20,667 bases of DNA. Source: JACZUI01 sp041599115 (GTDB taxonomy: Bacteria; Actinomycetota; Acidimicrobiia; Spongiisociales; ZC4RG35). Made by a program: the position numbers and the translations under genes. Positions 1 to 6,852 of the stretch are shown in pieces. The notes under the pieces were generated by a model, which worked only from the letters and a program-made list of their open reading frames with translations, did no database searches and had not been told where the DNA came from. Location: contig JBFHXF010000026.1 in the NCBI GenBank assembly GCA_041599115.1, positions 1-20,667 of the forward strand, written 5' to 3'. Every line of letters starts with the position of its first letter. The stretch's first letter is position 1.

Positions 1-1
1 C

Positions 2-1369
2 GACGACATGGTGTTCACCTTCGACACTGTGAGGCGGTTGCATCTCGGTGGAGCCTGGCTGGATTCGTATCCGCCGAACGCCACGGCGGTGATCGCCGAG
101 ACGCCGGATCGGATCCGCATCGATTTCGATCATCGGCCTGGGCTCGGGGAATGGCCGTTTGCGTTGGGGCTCGCGCCCGTGATGCCCAGACATGTCTGGC
201 TTTCGGTGGTGGAACAATCCGCCAGTGCCGAAGAGCTGATGGCTGCCGACGCTTCGGTCGACGTCTCAGGTGGACCACTGAACATCTTTGAACGCACTGC
301 ATCCCGGATCGTGGCCAACGTCGACCATCGACGCAGCGGTTCCATGGTCGACACCGTTGTGTTTGAGATCTTTGACACCGAGGCGGAGGCGGCCGACGCA
401 CTGGCTGCCGGCGACATCGACACGATCTTGAATCCGCGAGGACTGTCGAGCCAGGTGGCCGAGCGTCTGTCTTCAGTGGACGGTGTGAGCATCGAACGCA
501 GCCCGTCGAATTCGGTTCGCTATCTCGGATTCAATCTGGGGCGTTCCCCGATGAGCAACGTGGCCTTTCGCACTGCGATCGCAATCCTCGCCGATCGGAC
601 TGCGATGACCCAGTTGATAATCCCCGACGCCCTTCCGGCTTTCACCATCATCTCACCCCTGAACGCCTCCTGGTTCGACTCCGATGCGGCCGCACGCATC
701 GCATCAGTCTTTGCCGGTACCACCGAGTCGCGGCTGAATGCTGCGCGCACCGTTTTGGAGCAGACGGGTTACACCTGGGAAACCCCACCTCGGGTCGAGG
801 ATGGCCTGCTCTTGCCCGGCTCGGGACTCTTGATCGCCGGGCAAAAGCCCGCGCCGTTGACGATCCTCACTCCGGGCGATCTCTACGACCCCGATCGACC
901 CGAGTATGCCCGGAGGATCGCCCAGGTCATCGAGACGCTGGGTTTCGAGGTTCGTGTCGTGGTCACCGATTTCGACACGGTGGCCGACCTGGCATTTACG
1001 AAGACCGGGGACAACGTCCGGCAATATGACATGTATTTGCTCGGCTGGACCCTGGGCAATCCGGCCTACCCGAGTTACTACGGACCGCTCTTCACCAAGT
1101 CAGGCGATGTGAACAGCACCGGCTACGACTCCACGGACTTTGATAGAGCATGGGGTGAATTCGCCGCTGCGTCCACCCTGCGTGGGGCCCATGACGCGCT
1201 GTGGCGCATGGAGTCGATTCTCGGGGTCGACCTTCCCTATCTTCCCCTCTATCACCCCCAGATCGTTGAAGCATTCAGGTCTGACCGGATCCGGTTTCTC
1301 CAGAAGGACACCCTCGGCGGAATCCAGGGGAGAAACGGCGCCATCGAGGACGTGAACCGGATCCCGTGA
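2..1369 (+). CDS. ABC transporter substrate-binding protein, family 5 (peptide/oligopeptide type), 5' partial
   Basis: This is the C-terminal part, about 455 residues, of an extracellular solute-binding protein of the SBP_bac_5 (DppA/OppA-like) family, which delivers peptides or similar solutes to an ABC importer. The reading frame is open to the window edge, and the ATG at 8 lies inside the conserved DDMVFTF segment that normally sits about 100 residues into the family. The true start and any lipoprotein signal are therefore upstream of the window. Family-typical features are the inner segment SVRYLGFNLGRSPMSN, a long second lobe, the segment QYDMYLLGWTLGNPAYPSYY, and the late PYLPLYHPQIVEAF stretch. 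It ends 19 bases before the next gene. No permease or ATPase genes are visible, so they may lie upstream. The substrate cannot be told from sequence alone. Confidence 0.85.
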   Translation, partial: DDMVFTFDTVRRLHLGGAWLDSYPPNATAVIAETPDRIRIDFDHRPGLGEWPFALGLAPVMPRHVWLSVVEQSASAEELMAADASVDVSGGPLNIFERTASRIVANVDHRRSGSMVDTVVFEIFDTEAEAADALAAGDIDTILNPRGLSSQVAERLSSVDGVSIERSPSNSVRYLGFNLGRSPMSNVAFRTAIAILADRTAMTQLIIPDALPAFTIISPLNASWFDSDAAARIASVFAGTTESRLNAARTVLEQTGYTWETPPRVEDGLLLPGSGLLIAGQKPAPLTILTPGDLYDPDRPEYARRIAQVIETLGFEVRVVVTDFDTVADLAFTKTGDNVRQYDMYLLGWTLGNPAYPSYYGPLFTKSGDVNSTGYDSTDFDRAWGEFAAASTLRGAHDALWRMESILGVDLPYLPLYHPQIVEAFRSDRIRFLQKDTLGGIQGRNGAIEDVNRIP

Positions 1370-1374
1370 CGGGT

Positions 1375-1380
1375 TAGCCT
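1375..1380 (+). promoter_or_regulatory. Candidate leaderless -10 element (TAGCCT) for the pgsA-like gene
   Basis: TAGCCT matches the actinobacterial TANNNT -10 and lies 8 bases before the TTG start at 1389. Transcription would begin at or next to the start codon. The hexamer sits just after the stop of the solute-binding protein gene. One of several such placements in the window. Confidence 0.45.
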
Positions 1381-1388
1381 CTTCGGAG

Positions 1389-1976
1389 TTGACTCAAGAG
1401 AACCCGTCCGCTCGAATCGTCACCATCCCCAATGCGATCTCATTCGCCAGGGTGCTTGGTGTCTTCTATTTCTGGTGGGTCCTCTTGATCGCCGACAACC
1501 TTGCTCTGGCCGGATGGCTGATTTTCATCATCGGTTGGACGGACTGGATTGACGGGTATCTGGCTCGAAGGCTCAATCAAGTCAGTGAACTGGGAAAGGC
1601 TCTGGACCCGATCGCAGACCGGATGATGATCGCCTCAGCCGTTGTGGGAGGGTTGATAGTAGGGGCGCTGCCGTGGGTGATCGGCTACCCCCTGATCGCC
1701 CGGGAGCTGTTCATGGCAGCGGTCACCGTGAACCTCGCTCGACGCGGCGGAGCGCCCCTGGTGGTGCGGATTCTGGGCAAGAGATCCACCTTTCTGCTCT
1801 ATGGGGCGATTCCTGCGTTCTTCCTTGCGAAGGCCGGAATTGCGGAGGCCCTGTTGCGACCAATGGCGTGGACTGCGGGAGTCCTTGGTTTGGTCCTCTA
1901 CTGGCTGGTGGCTCTGGCCTACCTCACCGACGCCCGGCGCAATATCGCGGCGGTAAAGTCGCCCCGAGACGCCTAA
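1389..1976 (+). CDS. CDP-alcohol phosphatidyltransferase family protein (PgsA-like phospholipid synthase)
   Basis: Integral membrane enzyme of 195 residues that should transfer a phosphatidyl group from CDP-diacylglycerol to an alcohol acceptor, most likely glycerol 3-phosphate. The full CDP-alcohol signature D(x2)DG(x2)AR(x8)G(x3)D(x3)D is present, with D52, D55, G56, A59, R60, G69, D73 and D77. The N-terminal IPNAISFAR segment is typical of PgsA proteins. About five hydrophobic helices follow. The start is TTG at 1389: no ATG or GTG exists between the upstream stop and the conserved IPN motif. A GGAG touches the start codon, so it cannot act as a normal ribosome site, and a leaderless -10 fits better. 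The gene precedes gcvH; I recall pgsA2 lying near gcvH in mycobacteria. Cardiolipin or phosphatidylinositol-phosphate synthase activity cannot be excluded. Confidence 0.85.
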   Translation: MTQENPSARIVTIPNAISFARVLGVFYFWWVLLIADNLALAGWLIFIIGWTDWIDGYLARRLNQVSELGKALDPIADRMMIASAVVGGLIVGALPWVIGYPLIARELFMAAVTVNLARRGGAPLVVRILGKRSTFLLYGAIPAFFLAKAGIAEALLRPMAWTAGVLGLVLYWLVALAYLTDARRNIAAVKSPRDA

Positions 1977-1981
1977 GGAGG
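1975..1981 (+). promoter_or_regulatory. Strong ribosome binding site of gcvH (AAGGAGG)
   Basis: AAGGAGG overlaps the TAA stop (1974-1976) of the preceding gene and lies four bases before ATG 1986. It decides the ATG over the in-frame TTG at 1983. Confidence 0.75.
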
Positions 1982-1985
1982 TTTG

Positions 1986-2366
1986 ATGCTGATACCGGAT
2001 GATCTTCTCTACACCGACGAGCACGAATGGATCAGAGGCATATCCGACTCCACTGTGAGGATCGGCATCACCGATTACGCGCAGGACCAACTGGGGGATG
2101 TGGTCTACGTCGAGCTTCCAGAAGTGGGAAAAGAGGTCGCTAAGGACGACATTCTCGTTGAAGTTGAGAGCACCAAATCGGTAGGGGAGGTTTACGCCCC
2201 CTTCAACGGCAAGGTTGTCGCAGTCAATTCAGCAGTAGCCGATTCGCCGGAACTGGTGAATGAAAGCCCATATGACAAAGCCTGGCTGGTCGAATTGGAA
2301 CACAGCGACGATCTCGACGTCTCTGTCCTCCTCGACGCCGAGGCGTATCGGAACTTGACCGAGTAG
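1986..2366 (+). CDS. gcvH: Glycine cleavage system H protein
   Basis: Lipoyl carrier protein of the glycine cleavage system (126 residues). It shuttles the aminomethyl group from the P protein to the T protein, then is reoxidised by the L protein. The lipoylation site is K64 in VEVESTKSVGEVYAP, and the N-terminal YTDEHEWI segment is diagnostic. I place the start at ATG 1986, four bases after a strong Shine-Dalgarno AAGGAGG (1975-1981); the in-frame TTG at 1983 is too close to it. The Shine-Dalgarno overlaps the stop codon of the pgsA-like gene, suggesting co-transcription with it. gcvT lies about 5.4 kb downstream on the same strand; gcvP is not in the window. There is no room upstream for a glycine riboswitch. 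Confidence 0.95.
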   Translation: MLIPDDLLYTDEHEWIRGISDSTVRIGITDYAQDQLGDVVYVELPEVGKEVAKDDILVEVESTKSVGEVYAPFNGKVVAVNSAVADSPELVNESPYDKAWLVELEHSDDLDVSVLLDAEAYRNLTE

Positions 2367-2406
2367 GAGATTCGCCCAATGAGTCCTGCCACCTTGCCAG
2401 GGGTCC

Positions 2407-2412
2407 TATCAT
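2407..2412 (+). promoter_or_regulatory. Candidate leaderless -10 element (TATCAT) for the FHA gene
   Basis: TATCAT is a TANNNT hexamer ending 7 bases before ATG 2420. A run of five G (2414-2418) lies between them but is too close to the ATG to act as a usual ribosome site. This would start the FHA-MerR-carboxypeptidase-hpt unit. Confidence 0.5.
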
Positions 2413-2419
2413 TGGGGGC

Positions 2420-2860
2420 ATGACCGACGACCCCGGGCACGGCGCCAGTGAGTTGAACCCTCAGGTCGAGGTTGAGACCGACCCGACCATTGTGTTCGTA
2501 CCCCTGCAAGATCGGGTCGAGCACCCTCTCACATTGGACGAGGCGGCACATGTCGAAGGTGTTTCCGGGTATGCCCTCGTAGTGGATCGTGGTCCACGCG
2601 CCGGGATGTCTTTCATCCTGGCCCCGGGAAACACCACTGTCGGTCGGCATCCTGAGAGTGACATATTCCTCAACGATGTGACGGTCTCGCGGCATCATTG
2701 CCGCTTCGTACTCGACAAGAGCACACTGACAGTTGAGGACAGCGGATCCACCAACGGCACGTATGTGAATGACGAAAGGGTTGATCGCGCCGCTCTCAAT
2801 GTCGGGGACGAGGTGTTGGTGGGGCGTTTCCATTTTGTGGTCGCTCACGGCGATGCCTGA
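2420..2860 (+). CDS. garA: FHA domain protein, GarA-like signalling switch
   Basis: Small cytosolic phosphothreonine-binding protein of 146 residues. The forkhead-associated domain fills about residues 50-143 and has all the key parts: GR (75-76), SRHH (90-93) and STNG (110-113). The N-terminal tail has VETDPTIVF (18-26), which resembles the ETTS-containing kinase target of GarA; T20 and T23 are candidate phospho-acceptors. In mycobacteria GarA, phosphorylated by PknB or PknG, folds onto its own FHA domain and so stops controlling 2-oxoglutarate decarboxylase, glutamate dehydrogenase and glutamate synthase. The same role here is inferred from similarity and from position between gcvH and an FtsR-like gene. 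It overlaps the next gene by 8 bases. Confidence 0.85.
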   Translation: MTDDPGHGASELNPQVEVETDPTIVFVPLQDRVEHPLTLDEAAHVEGVSGYALVVDRGPRAGMSFILAPGNTTVGRHPESDIFLNDVTVSRHHCRFVLDKSTLTVEDSGSTNGTYVNDERVDRAALNVGDEVLVGRFHFVVAHGDA

Positions 2861-3527
2861 GCCAAAGACCCTCAGTATTGGAGAGGTGATCAACCAGCTC
2901 CGCGAGGATTTCCCCGATGTCTCGGTGTCGAAGCTTCGTTTTCTGGAGTCCCAGGGGCTGATCGACCCGCACCGCTCAGACAGCGGCTACCGCCAGTTCG
3001 ACAGTCGCGATGTGGCCCGAATCAGATTCATACTCAGCCAGCAACGAGATCACTTTCTGCCTCTGAAGGTGATCAAATCCAAACTCACACTGTGGGAGCG
3101 TGGTGAGGATCTCGGCTCAACAGTCATGGAGGGGGACATCGATGTGACGGCCGGGCAACCGCTGAGCCGCGAGGACGTCTTGAAGAGGTCGGGCCTCACC
3201 GAGGTCCAACTAGAGGATCTGATCGACAGCGGGGTGATCCGCCACGTTGCGGATTCAACCGTCTTCCCGTCGGAGGCGGGGATAGCTGCTCTGGAATCCA
3301 AGCGACTGATGGACCTCGGCTTGGAGGCACGACATCTGCGCGCCATTCGGCTATCGGCGGACCGCGAGGCCGATCTGCTCAAGCAACTGACCGCCCCGCT
3401 GATGAGGGCAAGAAATCCGGAGTCGAAGGCGCGGGCTCGGGATGTGCTGGAGTCGGCGGCCGGATCGACCATGGCCCTCCATAGGGCTCTTCTGGGCAGT
3501 GAACTGAATCCGCCTTCCGGTAAATGA
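2853..3527 (+). CDS. MerR-family transcriptional regulator, FtsR/Rv1828-like
   Basis: DNA-binding regulator of 224 residues. The N-terminal winged helix (about residues 6-75) carries LSIGEVINQLREDFPDVSVS, then KLRFLESQGLIDPHRSDSGYRQF, the MerR pattern with the longer first loop typical of the FtsR group. The second half is a helical domain of unknown ligand. I recall the Corynebacterium relative, FtsR, acting on ftsZ, and the mycobacterial one lying next to garA. ATG 2853 is chosen because it precedes the domain by the usual few residues and overlaps the FHA stop by 8 bases; the frame stays open upstream but would run deep into the FHA gene. The gene ends in a 4-base ATGA overlap with the carboxypeptidase. 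A division-gene target is an inference. Confidence 0.85.
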   Translation: MPEPKTLSIGEVINQLREDFPDVSVSKLRFLESQGLIDPHRSDSGYRQFDSRDVARIRFILSQQRDHFLPLKVIKSKLTLWERGEDLGSTVMEGDIDVTAGQPLSREDVLKRSGLTEVQLEDLIDSGVIRHVADSTVFPSEAGIAALESKRLMDLGLEARHLRAIRLSADREADLLKQLTAPLMRARNPESKARARDVLESAAGSTMALHRALLGSELNPPSGK

Positions 3528-4648
3528 CCCGATCATTTCGTATTCTGACCGCGCTGACGGTCCTGGTGGTGACGCTCGCGACTCCGGCGCTGGCTGCGCC
3601 GCTCACCTACCCGCCCTTGGTTGTGCAGGAGTATCCCCGGACCGAGCCGCCCACAGTCACCGCCAAGTCCTGGATCCTCTACGACGAGGCCACGGACACC
3701 GTTCTCGGCTCACTCTTACCGGATGAGAGACGGCCGATGGCGTCAGTCACCAAGATCATGACAGGCCTCCTCGCCCTGGAGCGATCGGATCCCAAGGAGA
3801 TGGTCACAATCTCCAACCGGGCCGCTGAGACCGGGGAGCGTGAGATCGACCTGGTGGCGGGGGAGCGTCTGCCAATGGGAGCATTGTTCAAATCGATGAT
3901 GGTCTATTCGGCGAACGACTCTGCCACCGCCATCGCCGAGCATATCGCCGGCTCGGTTGGGGCATTTGTCGACCTCATGAACGAGCGGGCCGCCGAACTG
4001 GGTCTCACAAACACCAGCTTTGCCAACCCCCACGGCCTCGATGCCCCGGGGCACTACTCGAGTGCCCGCGATTTGCTCACTCTTGCCAGGGTGGCGATGG
4101 CGACCCCCGGTTTCGCCGATGTGGTGAGGTCGAAAGCGGTCGTGATTCCCCCGGCTCCTGACGGAGCACCGCGCAGCGGAACCTCCACGGATCTCATGCT
4201 CGACTGGTACCCGGGGGCAATCGGCATAAAGACCGGATTCACATCCAGGGCGCTCCTCACCTATGTGGGGGCGGCTGAACGTGACGGTCGGCGGCTGTAT
4301 GTCGTCGTACTCGGCTCTGAGGGAGAAAGGGCGCATTTCCTCGACTCCATCAAACTCTTCGATTATGGATTCGCCCAACTGGGCTATTTCGCCGACGTGG
4401 CCTTGGGTGCGGATTACAGATCAGTCAAACGGCAACATCAACCGGATCCGCTGGTGTCCTTGAGCGAAGTCGAGACTTTCGTCCATCTCGCCAACGTCGG
4501 CTTGACGCTGGAACGGCCCCGGCCGATGGTCATTGCCCACGACACCGAGCCGACCCCGGTTGTCGAGACCAGACGGGGCGTTGCTGCTCCACCCGACTCC
4601 GTTCTGAGTGCACTCGTGTTCTGGATCACTTCGCTGGGTGGAAGATGA
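3524..4648 (+). CDS. D-alanyl-D-alanine carboxypeptidase (serine-type, PBP5/DacA-like)
   Basis: Exported penicillin-binding-type enzyme (374 residues) that removes the terminal D-Ala from peptidoglycan stem peptides outside the membrane. An N-terminal signal peptide spans about residues 1-24 (basic MTRSFR, hydrophobic core, cleavage near ALA-AP). The peptidase S11 motifs are complete: SVTK (74-77, nucleophile S74), SAN (129-131) and KTG (236-238). After the catalytic domain is a linker and then a hydrophobic tail, DSVLSALVFWITSLGGR, which may anchor the C-terminus in the membrane as in PBP5. ATG 3524 overlaps the regulator's stop (ATGA). Placing a wall enzyme behind an FtsR-like regulator suggests shared control of wall and division genes (inference). 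Confidence 0.9.
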   Translation: MTRSFRILTALTVLVVTLATPALAAPLTYPPLVVQEYPRTEPPTVTAKSWILYDEATDTVLGSLLPDERRPMASVTKIMTGLLALERSDPKEMVTISNRAAETGEREIDLVAGERLPMGALFKSMMVYSANDSATAIAEHIAGSVGAFVDLMNERAAELGLTNTSFANPHGLDAPGHYSSARDLLTLARVAMATPGFADVVRSKAVVIPPAPDGAPRSGTSTDLMLDWYPGAIGIKTGFTSRALLTYVGAAERDGRRLYVVVLGSEGERAHFLDSIKLFDYGFAQLGYFADVALGADYRSVKRQHQPDPLVSLSEVETFVHLANVGLTLERPRPMVIAHDTEPTPVVETRRGVAAPPDSVLSALVFWITSLGGR

Positions 4649-5229
4649 CGAGCGCTCCGGTTCATGCCATCGAGGCCATCAGCGAGTCAGAGCTGCACTC
4701 GCGGACAGTTGAGCTCGGGGCTGCGATCTCCCGGGACTTCGACCGAAGAGATCCATTGTTTGTTGCGATCATGACTGGAGCCATCCCGTTCGCAGCCGAT
4801 CTGGTGCGGAGCGTCACCACATCATGCGAGATCGACTTCTTGGCCCTGAACCGGTTTGGTGAGAGCGGCCGGATCAGCATCGCCATGGATCTTGCCACGC
4901 CGGTATTGGACAGACACGTGATCATCGTGGAGGACATCATCGACACTGGCCTCTCGCTCACTGCTCTGCGCCGGATGATGCTCGACCGGGGGGCCAGCAG
5001 TGTCAGCACCGCCGCCCTGGCCGACAAGATCCGACGTCGGGTTACCGACGTTCCGATCGAGTATCGGGGTTTCGAGGTCGGCGATGAGTTCCTCGTCGGA
5101 TATGGACTGGATTGGATGGGGCTTTACCGAAACCTTCGCTCGATCTGGGCGGTTCTCGACATGGAGGCGCTCGTGGGCAACCCGAGAGTCATTCTCGAAA
5201 CTATGGCCCGGGAGCGACCCAGCTCCTAG
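4645..5229 (+). CDS. Hypoxanthine phosphoribosyltransferase-like protein with an altered flexible loop
   Basis: Type I phosphoribosyltransferase of 194 residues, most like purine-salvage HPRT (hypoxanthine or guanine plus PRPP gives IMP or GMP). The PRPP loop VIIVEDIIDTGLSL (92-105) is intact, as are K128 in ADK and VGYGLDW (151-157), the purine-contact region, followed by YRNL. Two parts differ from typical HPRTs. The loop that usually holds a Ser-Tyr pair is shortened to LNRFGESG (68-75), and the LKG that binds pyrophosphate is MTG (43-45). The product may therefore have other base preference or reduced activity. ATG 4645 overlaps the carboxypeptidase stop (ATGA), so it is last in the FHA unit. 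A catalytic hpt elsewhere in the genome is possible. Confidence 0.78.
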   Translation: MTSAPVHAIEAISESELHSRTVELGAAISRDFDRRDPLFVAIMTGAIPFAADLVRSVTTSCEIDFLALNRFGESGRISIAMDLATPVLDRHVIIVEDIIDTGLSLTALRRMMLDRGASSVSTAALADKIRRRVTDVPIEYRGFEVGDEFLVGYGLDWMGLYRNLRSIWAVLDMEALVGNPRVILETMARERPSS

Positions 5230-5248
5230 CCCTTGGCAACTCCGGTGA

Positions 5249-5254
5249 TATTCT
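5249..5254 (+). promoter_or_regulatory. Candidate leaderless -10 element (TATTCT) for the DUF151 gene
   Basis: TATTCT ends 6 bases before ATG 5261 in a 31-base gap. No purine-rich ribosome site lies between them, which fits a leaderless message. Confidence 0.55.
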
Positions 5255-5260
5255 CACCGC

Positions 5261-5770
5261 ATGGCGGATCAGAGTCAGGTCCAGATGGACGTCGTCGGGG
5301 TAAGGGTTGAGTTGCCCTCGAATCAGCCGATCGTGTTGTTGCGCGAGCAGGGCGGCCAACGTCACCTGCCCATTTGGATCGGCGGATCAGAGGCAACGGC
5401 CATTGCCACGGCTCTGGAGGGCGTCAACCCGCCACGTCCCCTCACCCACGACCTCATGCGTTCGGTCATTGACGCCGTCGGCGCATTGGCGACGCGGGTC
5501 GTCATAACCGAAATGCGCGATTCTGTGTTTTATGCGGACCTCTCTCTAGACATATCAGGCCGGGAGGTGCACGTGTCCTCGAGACCATCGGACGCCATTG
5601 CCCTTGCGGTCAGAACCGGCACTCCTGTATTTGCACTGGAGGCGGTGCTGGACGACGCGGGGGTGATATTCGAGGAAGAAGGCAACGAGGAAGAGGAGTT
5701 GGCCCGCTTCAGAGAGATGTTGGAGCAGGTCACCATCGAGGATTTCCTCGGGGACGAACCCGGAGAGTGA
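5261..5770 (+). CDS. DUF151 / bifunctional nuclease (BFN) domain protein
   Basis: Cytosolic protein of 169 residues of the BFN_dom (DUF151) family, seen in plant bifunctional nucleases and widely in bacteria including mycobacterial Rv1829. The domain covers about residues 6-135. Hallmarks are PIVLLREQGGQRHLPIWIG near residues 23-41, EATAIATALEG, RPLTHDLM, and SRPSDAIALAVRTGTPVFA in the second half. The C-terminal third is acidic (EEEGNEEEELARF), a likely helix. Nuclease activity is reported for the plant relatives; the bacterial role is not settled. It lies between the FHA/FtsR-like genes and a second MerR gene in the conserved actinobacterial order, and overlaps the channel gene by GTGA. Confidence 0.9.
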   Translation: MADQSQVQMDVVGVRVELPSNQPIVLLREQGGQRHLPIWIGGSEATAIATALEGVNPPRPLTHDLMRSVIDAVGALATRVVITEMRDSVFYADLSLDISGREVHVSSRPSDAIALAVRTGTPVFALEAVLDDAGVIFEEEGNEEEELARFREMLEQVTIEDFLGDEPGE

Positions 5771-6762
5771 GTCCGCTGCGCCGGGTGAGGCTGGGTCTCA
5801 TCGCGCTGGCGATTGTCATTGCCGTCGGCACCCTGGGTTACGTGATCATCGACCATGCCGGCCTCTTCGAAGCCTTCTACATGGCGGTGATCACCGTGAC
5901 AACGGTCGGCTTCGCGGAGGTATTCCAGGTCTCACCGCTAGGACGGATCTGGACCTTGCTCATCCTCGCCGGAGGGTTCGGGATGGCTTTCTACACTGCT
6001 CTTGCCACCATCGAATACATGGTCGACCTGGGCGAAACGAGGCGACGTAATCAAATGCTGAAGAAGATCGAAGATCTGAGCGGGCACATAATCGTGTGTG
6101 GGTTCGGACGCGTGGGAAGGGCCACGTCAGCTCATCTTGCCGCATCTGGCGCATCCGTTGTGGTGATCGAGCAGTCCGAGGAGCGGGCCGAGCGCGCCGA
6201 GGCCAGCGAGTATTACGTCATCCTGGGAGATGCCACCCATAACGACATCCTCATCCGCGCCGGTGTGAAACGCGCCGCGGCCGTGATCGCTTGCGTCAAC
6301 ACCGACTCGGACAATCTCGTGATCGCCCTGTCTGGCAAGTCGATCCGGAGCGACCTCAGGGTGATTTGTCGGGCCACCGAACCCGAGTCGGAAAGAAAGT
6401 TGTTACTCGCCGGCGCCGACGGAGTAGTCACCCCCCAGGCCGTTGGGGCCGAGCGGTTGGCGGCGTTGGCGATTCAACCGGAACTGTCGCAAATATTCGA
6501 CGTCGTGGTTGGGGGAAGACCCGTCGAATTCATGGTTGAGGAGATCGACGTTCAACCGGGGAGCTATATCGATGGCCGCACCATTCGGGCTTCGGGAATA
6601 CGCGAGGAAACGGGTGCCATGATTCTTGCTGTGGAGGACCAGAAGGTTGCCATGCAGGTGAATCCCAATCCGGATCTGGTGCTGTCGGCAGGGGACAGAC
6701 TTGTCGTAGTCGGAACCAAGAATCAGGTGGACAAGGCGGCTCATTTGCTGGCCGGAGACTGA
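5767..6762 (+). CDS. Two-helix K+ channel with C-terminal RCK (TrkA-N, TrkA-C) domains
   Basis: Membrane ion channel subunit of 331 residues, MthK/Kch-like. Two membrane helices (about residues 8-28 and 60-83) flank a pore loop with filter TVGFAE (46-51) in place of the usual TVGYGD or TVGFGE; the second filter glycine is alanine. An RCK N-domain follows, with the Rossmann motif HIIVCGFGRVG (107-117) and an acidic residue at the end of the second strand (VVVIEQ), fitting NAD(H) or nucleotide binding. The last 90 residues form a TrkA-C domain. The GTG start at 5767 overlaps the DUF151 stop. I do not recall this gene in the mycobacterial version of the cluster, so it looks like an insertion into the conserved order. 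Confidence 0.88.
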   Translation: MSPLRRVRLGLIALAIVIAVGTLGYVIIDHAGLFEAFYMAVITVTTVGFAEVFQVSPLGRIWTLLILAGGFGMAFYTALATIEYMVDLGETRRRNQMLKKIEDLSGHIIVCGFGRVGRATSAHLAASGASVVVIEQSEERAERAEASEYYVILGDATHNDILIRAGVKRAAAVIACVNTDSDNLVIALSGKSIRSDLRVICRATEPESERKLLLAGADGVVTPQAVGAERLAALAIQPELSQIFDVVVGGRPVEFMVEEIDVQPGSYIDGRTIRASGIREETGAMILAVEDQKVAMQVNPNPDLVLSAGDRLVVVGTKNQVDKAAHLLAGD

Positions 6763-6763
6763 G

Positions 6764-6772
6764 TTATCCACA
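6764..6772 (+). promoter_or_regulatory. Perfect DnaA-box-like 9-mer (TTATCCACA)
   Basis: TTATCCACA is identical to the strong E. coli DnaA box and lies just after the stop of the channel gene, in the 90-base gap before the second MerR gene. It is a single copy with no cluster or AT-rich tract, so this is not an origin. It may be a regulatory DnaA site or a chance match. Confidence 0.3.
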
Positions 6773-6802
6773 GCCTTCGTTGACATGGGCACCTCAACTC
6801 GG

Positions 6803-6832
6803 TTAGCTTGCTTACAACGGCGGAGTTACACT
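6803..6832 (+). promoter_or_regulatory. Candidate promoter of the second MerR gene
   Basis: TTAGCT (6803-6808) and TACACT (6827-6832) are separated by 18 bases. The -10 lies inside the palindrome at 6825-6840, and the predicted start would be near 6839, just upstream of the GGAGG ribosome site. The -35 is weak, so the call is tentative. Confidence 0.35.
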
Positions 6833-6840
6833 CGTGTAAC
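6825..6840. promoter_or_regulatory. Perfect inverted repeat, candidate MerR operator
   Basis: GTTACAC, two bases (TC), then GTGTAAC: a perfect 7+2+7 palindrome 12 bases before the MerR start and overlapping the probable -10. MerR dimers bind palindromes in their own promoters, so autoregulation is the simplest reading. An attenuator-like hairpin is less likely given only 7 pairs and a 2-base loop. Confidence 0.6.
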
Positions 6841-6842
6841 CC

Positions 6843-6847
6843 GGAGG
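6843..6847 (+). promoter_or_regulatory. Ribosome binding site of the second MerR gene (GGAGG)
   Basis: GGAGG with a 5-base spacer to ATG 6853. It marks this gene as leadered, unlike several neighbours. Confidence 0.7.
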
Positions 6848-6852
6848 ACTGA

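Noticed and set aside
1977..1985. Glycine riboswitch for gcvH or gcvT
   Set aside because: gcvH starts 9 bases after the previous gene and gcvT overlaps its neighbour, so there is no space for the aptamer.
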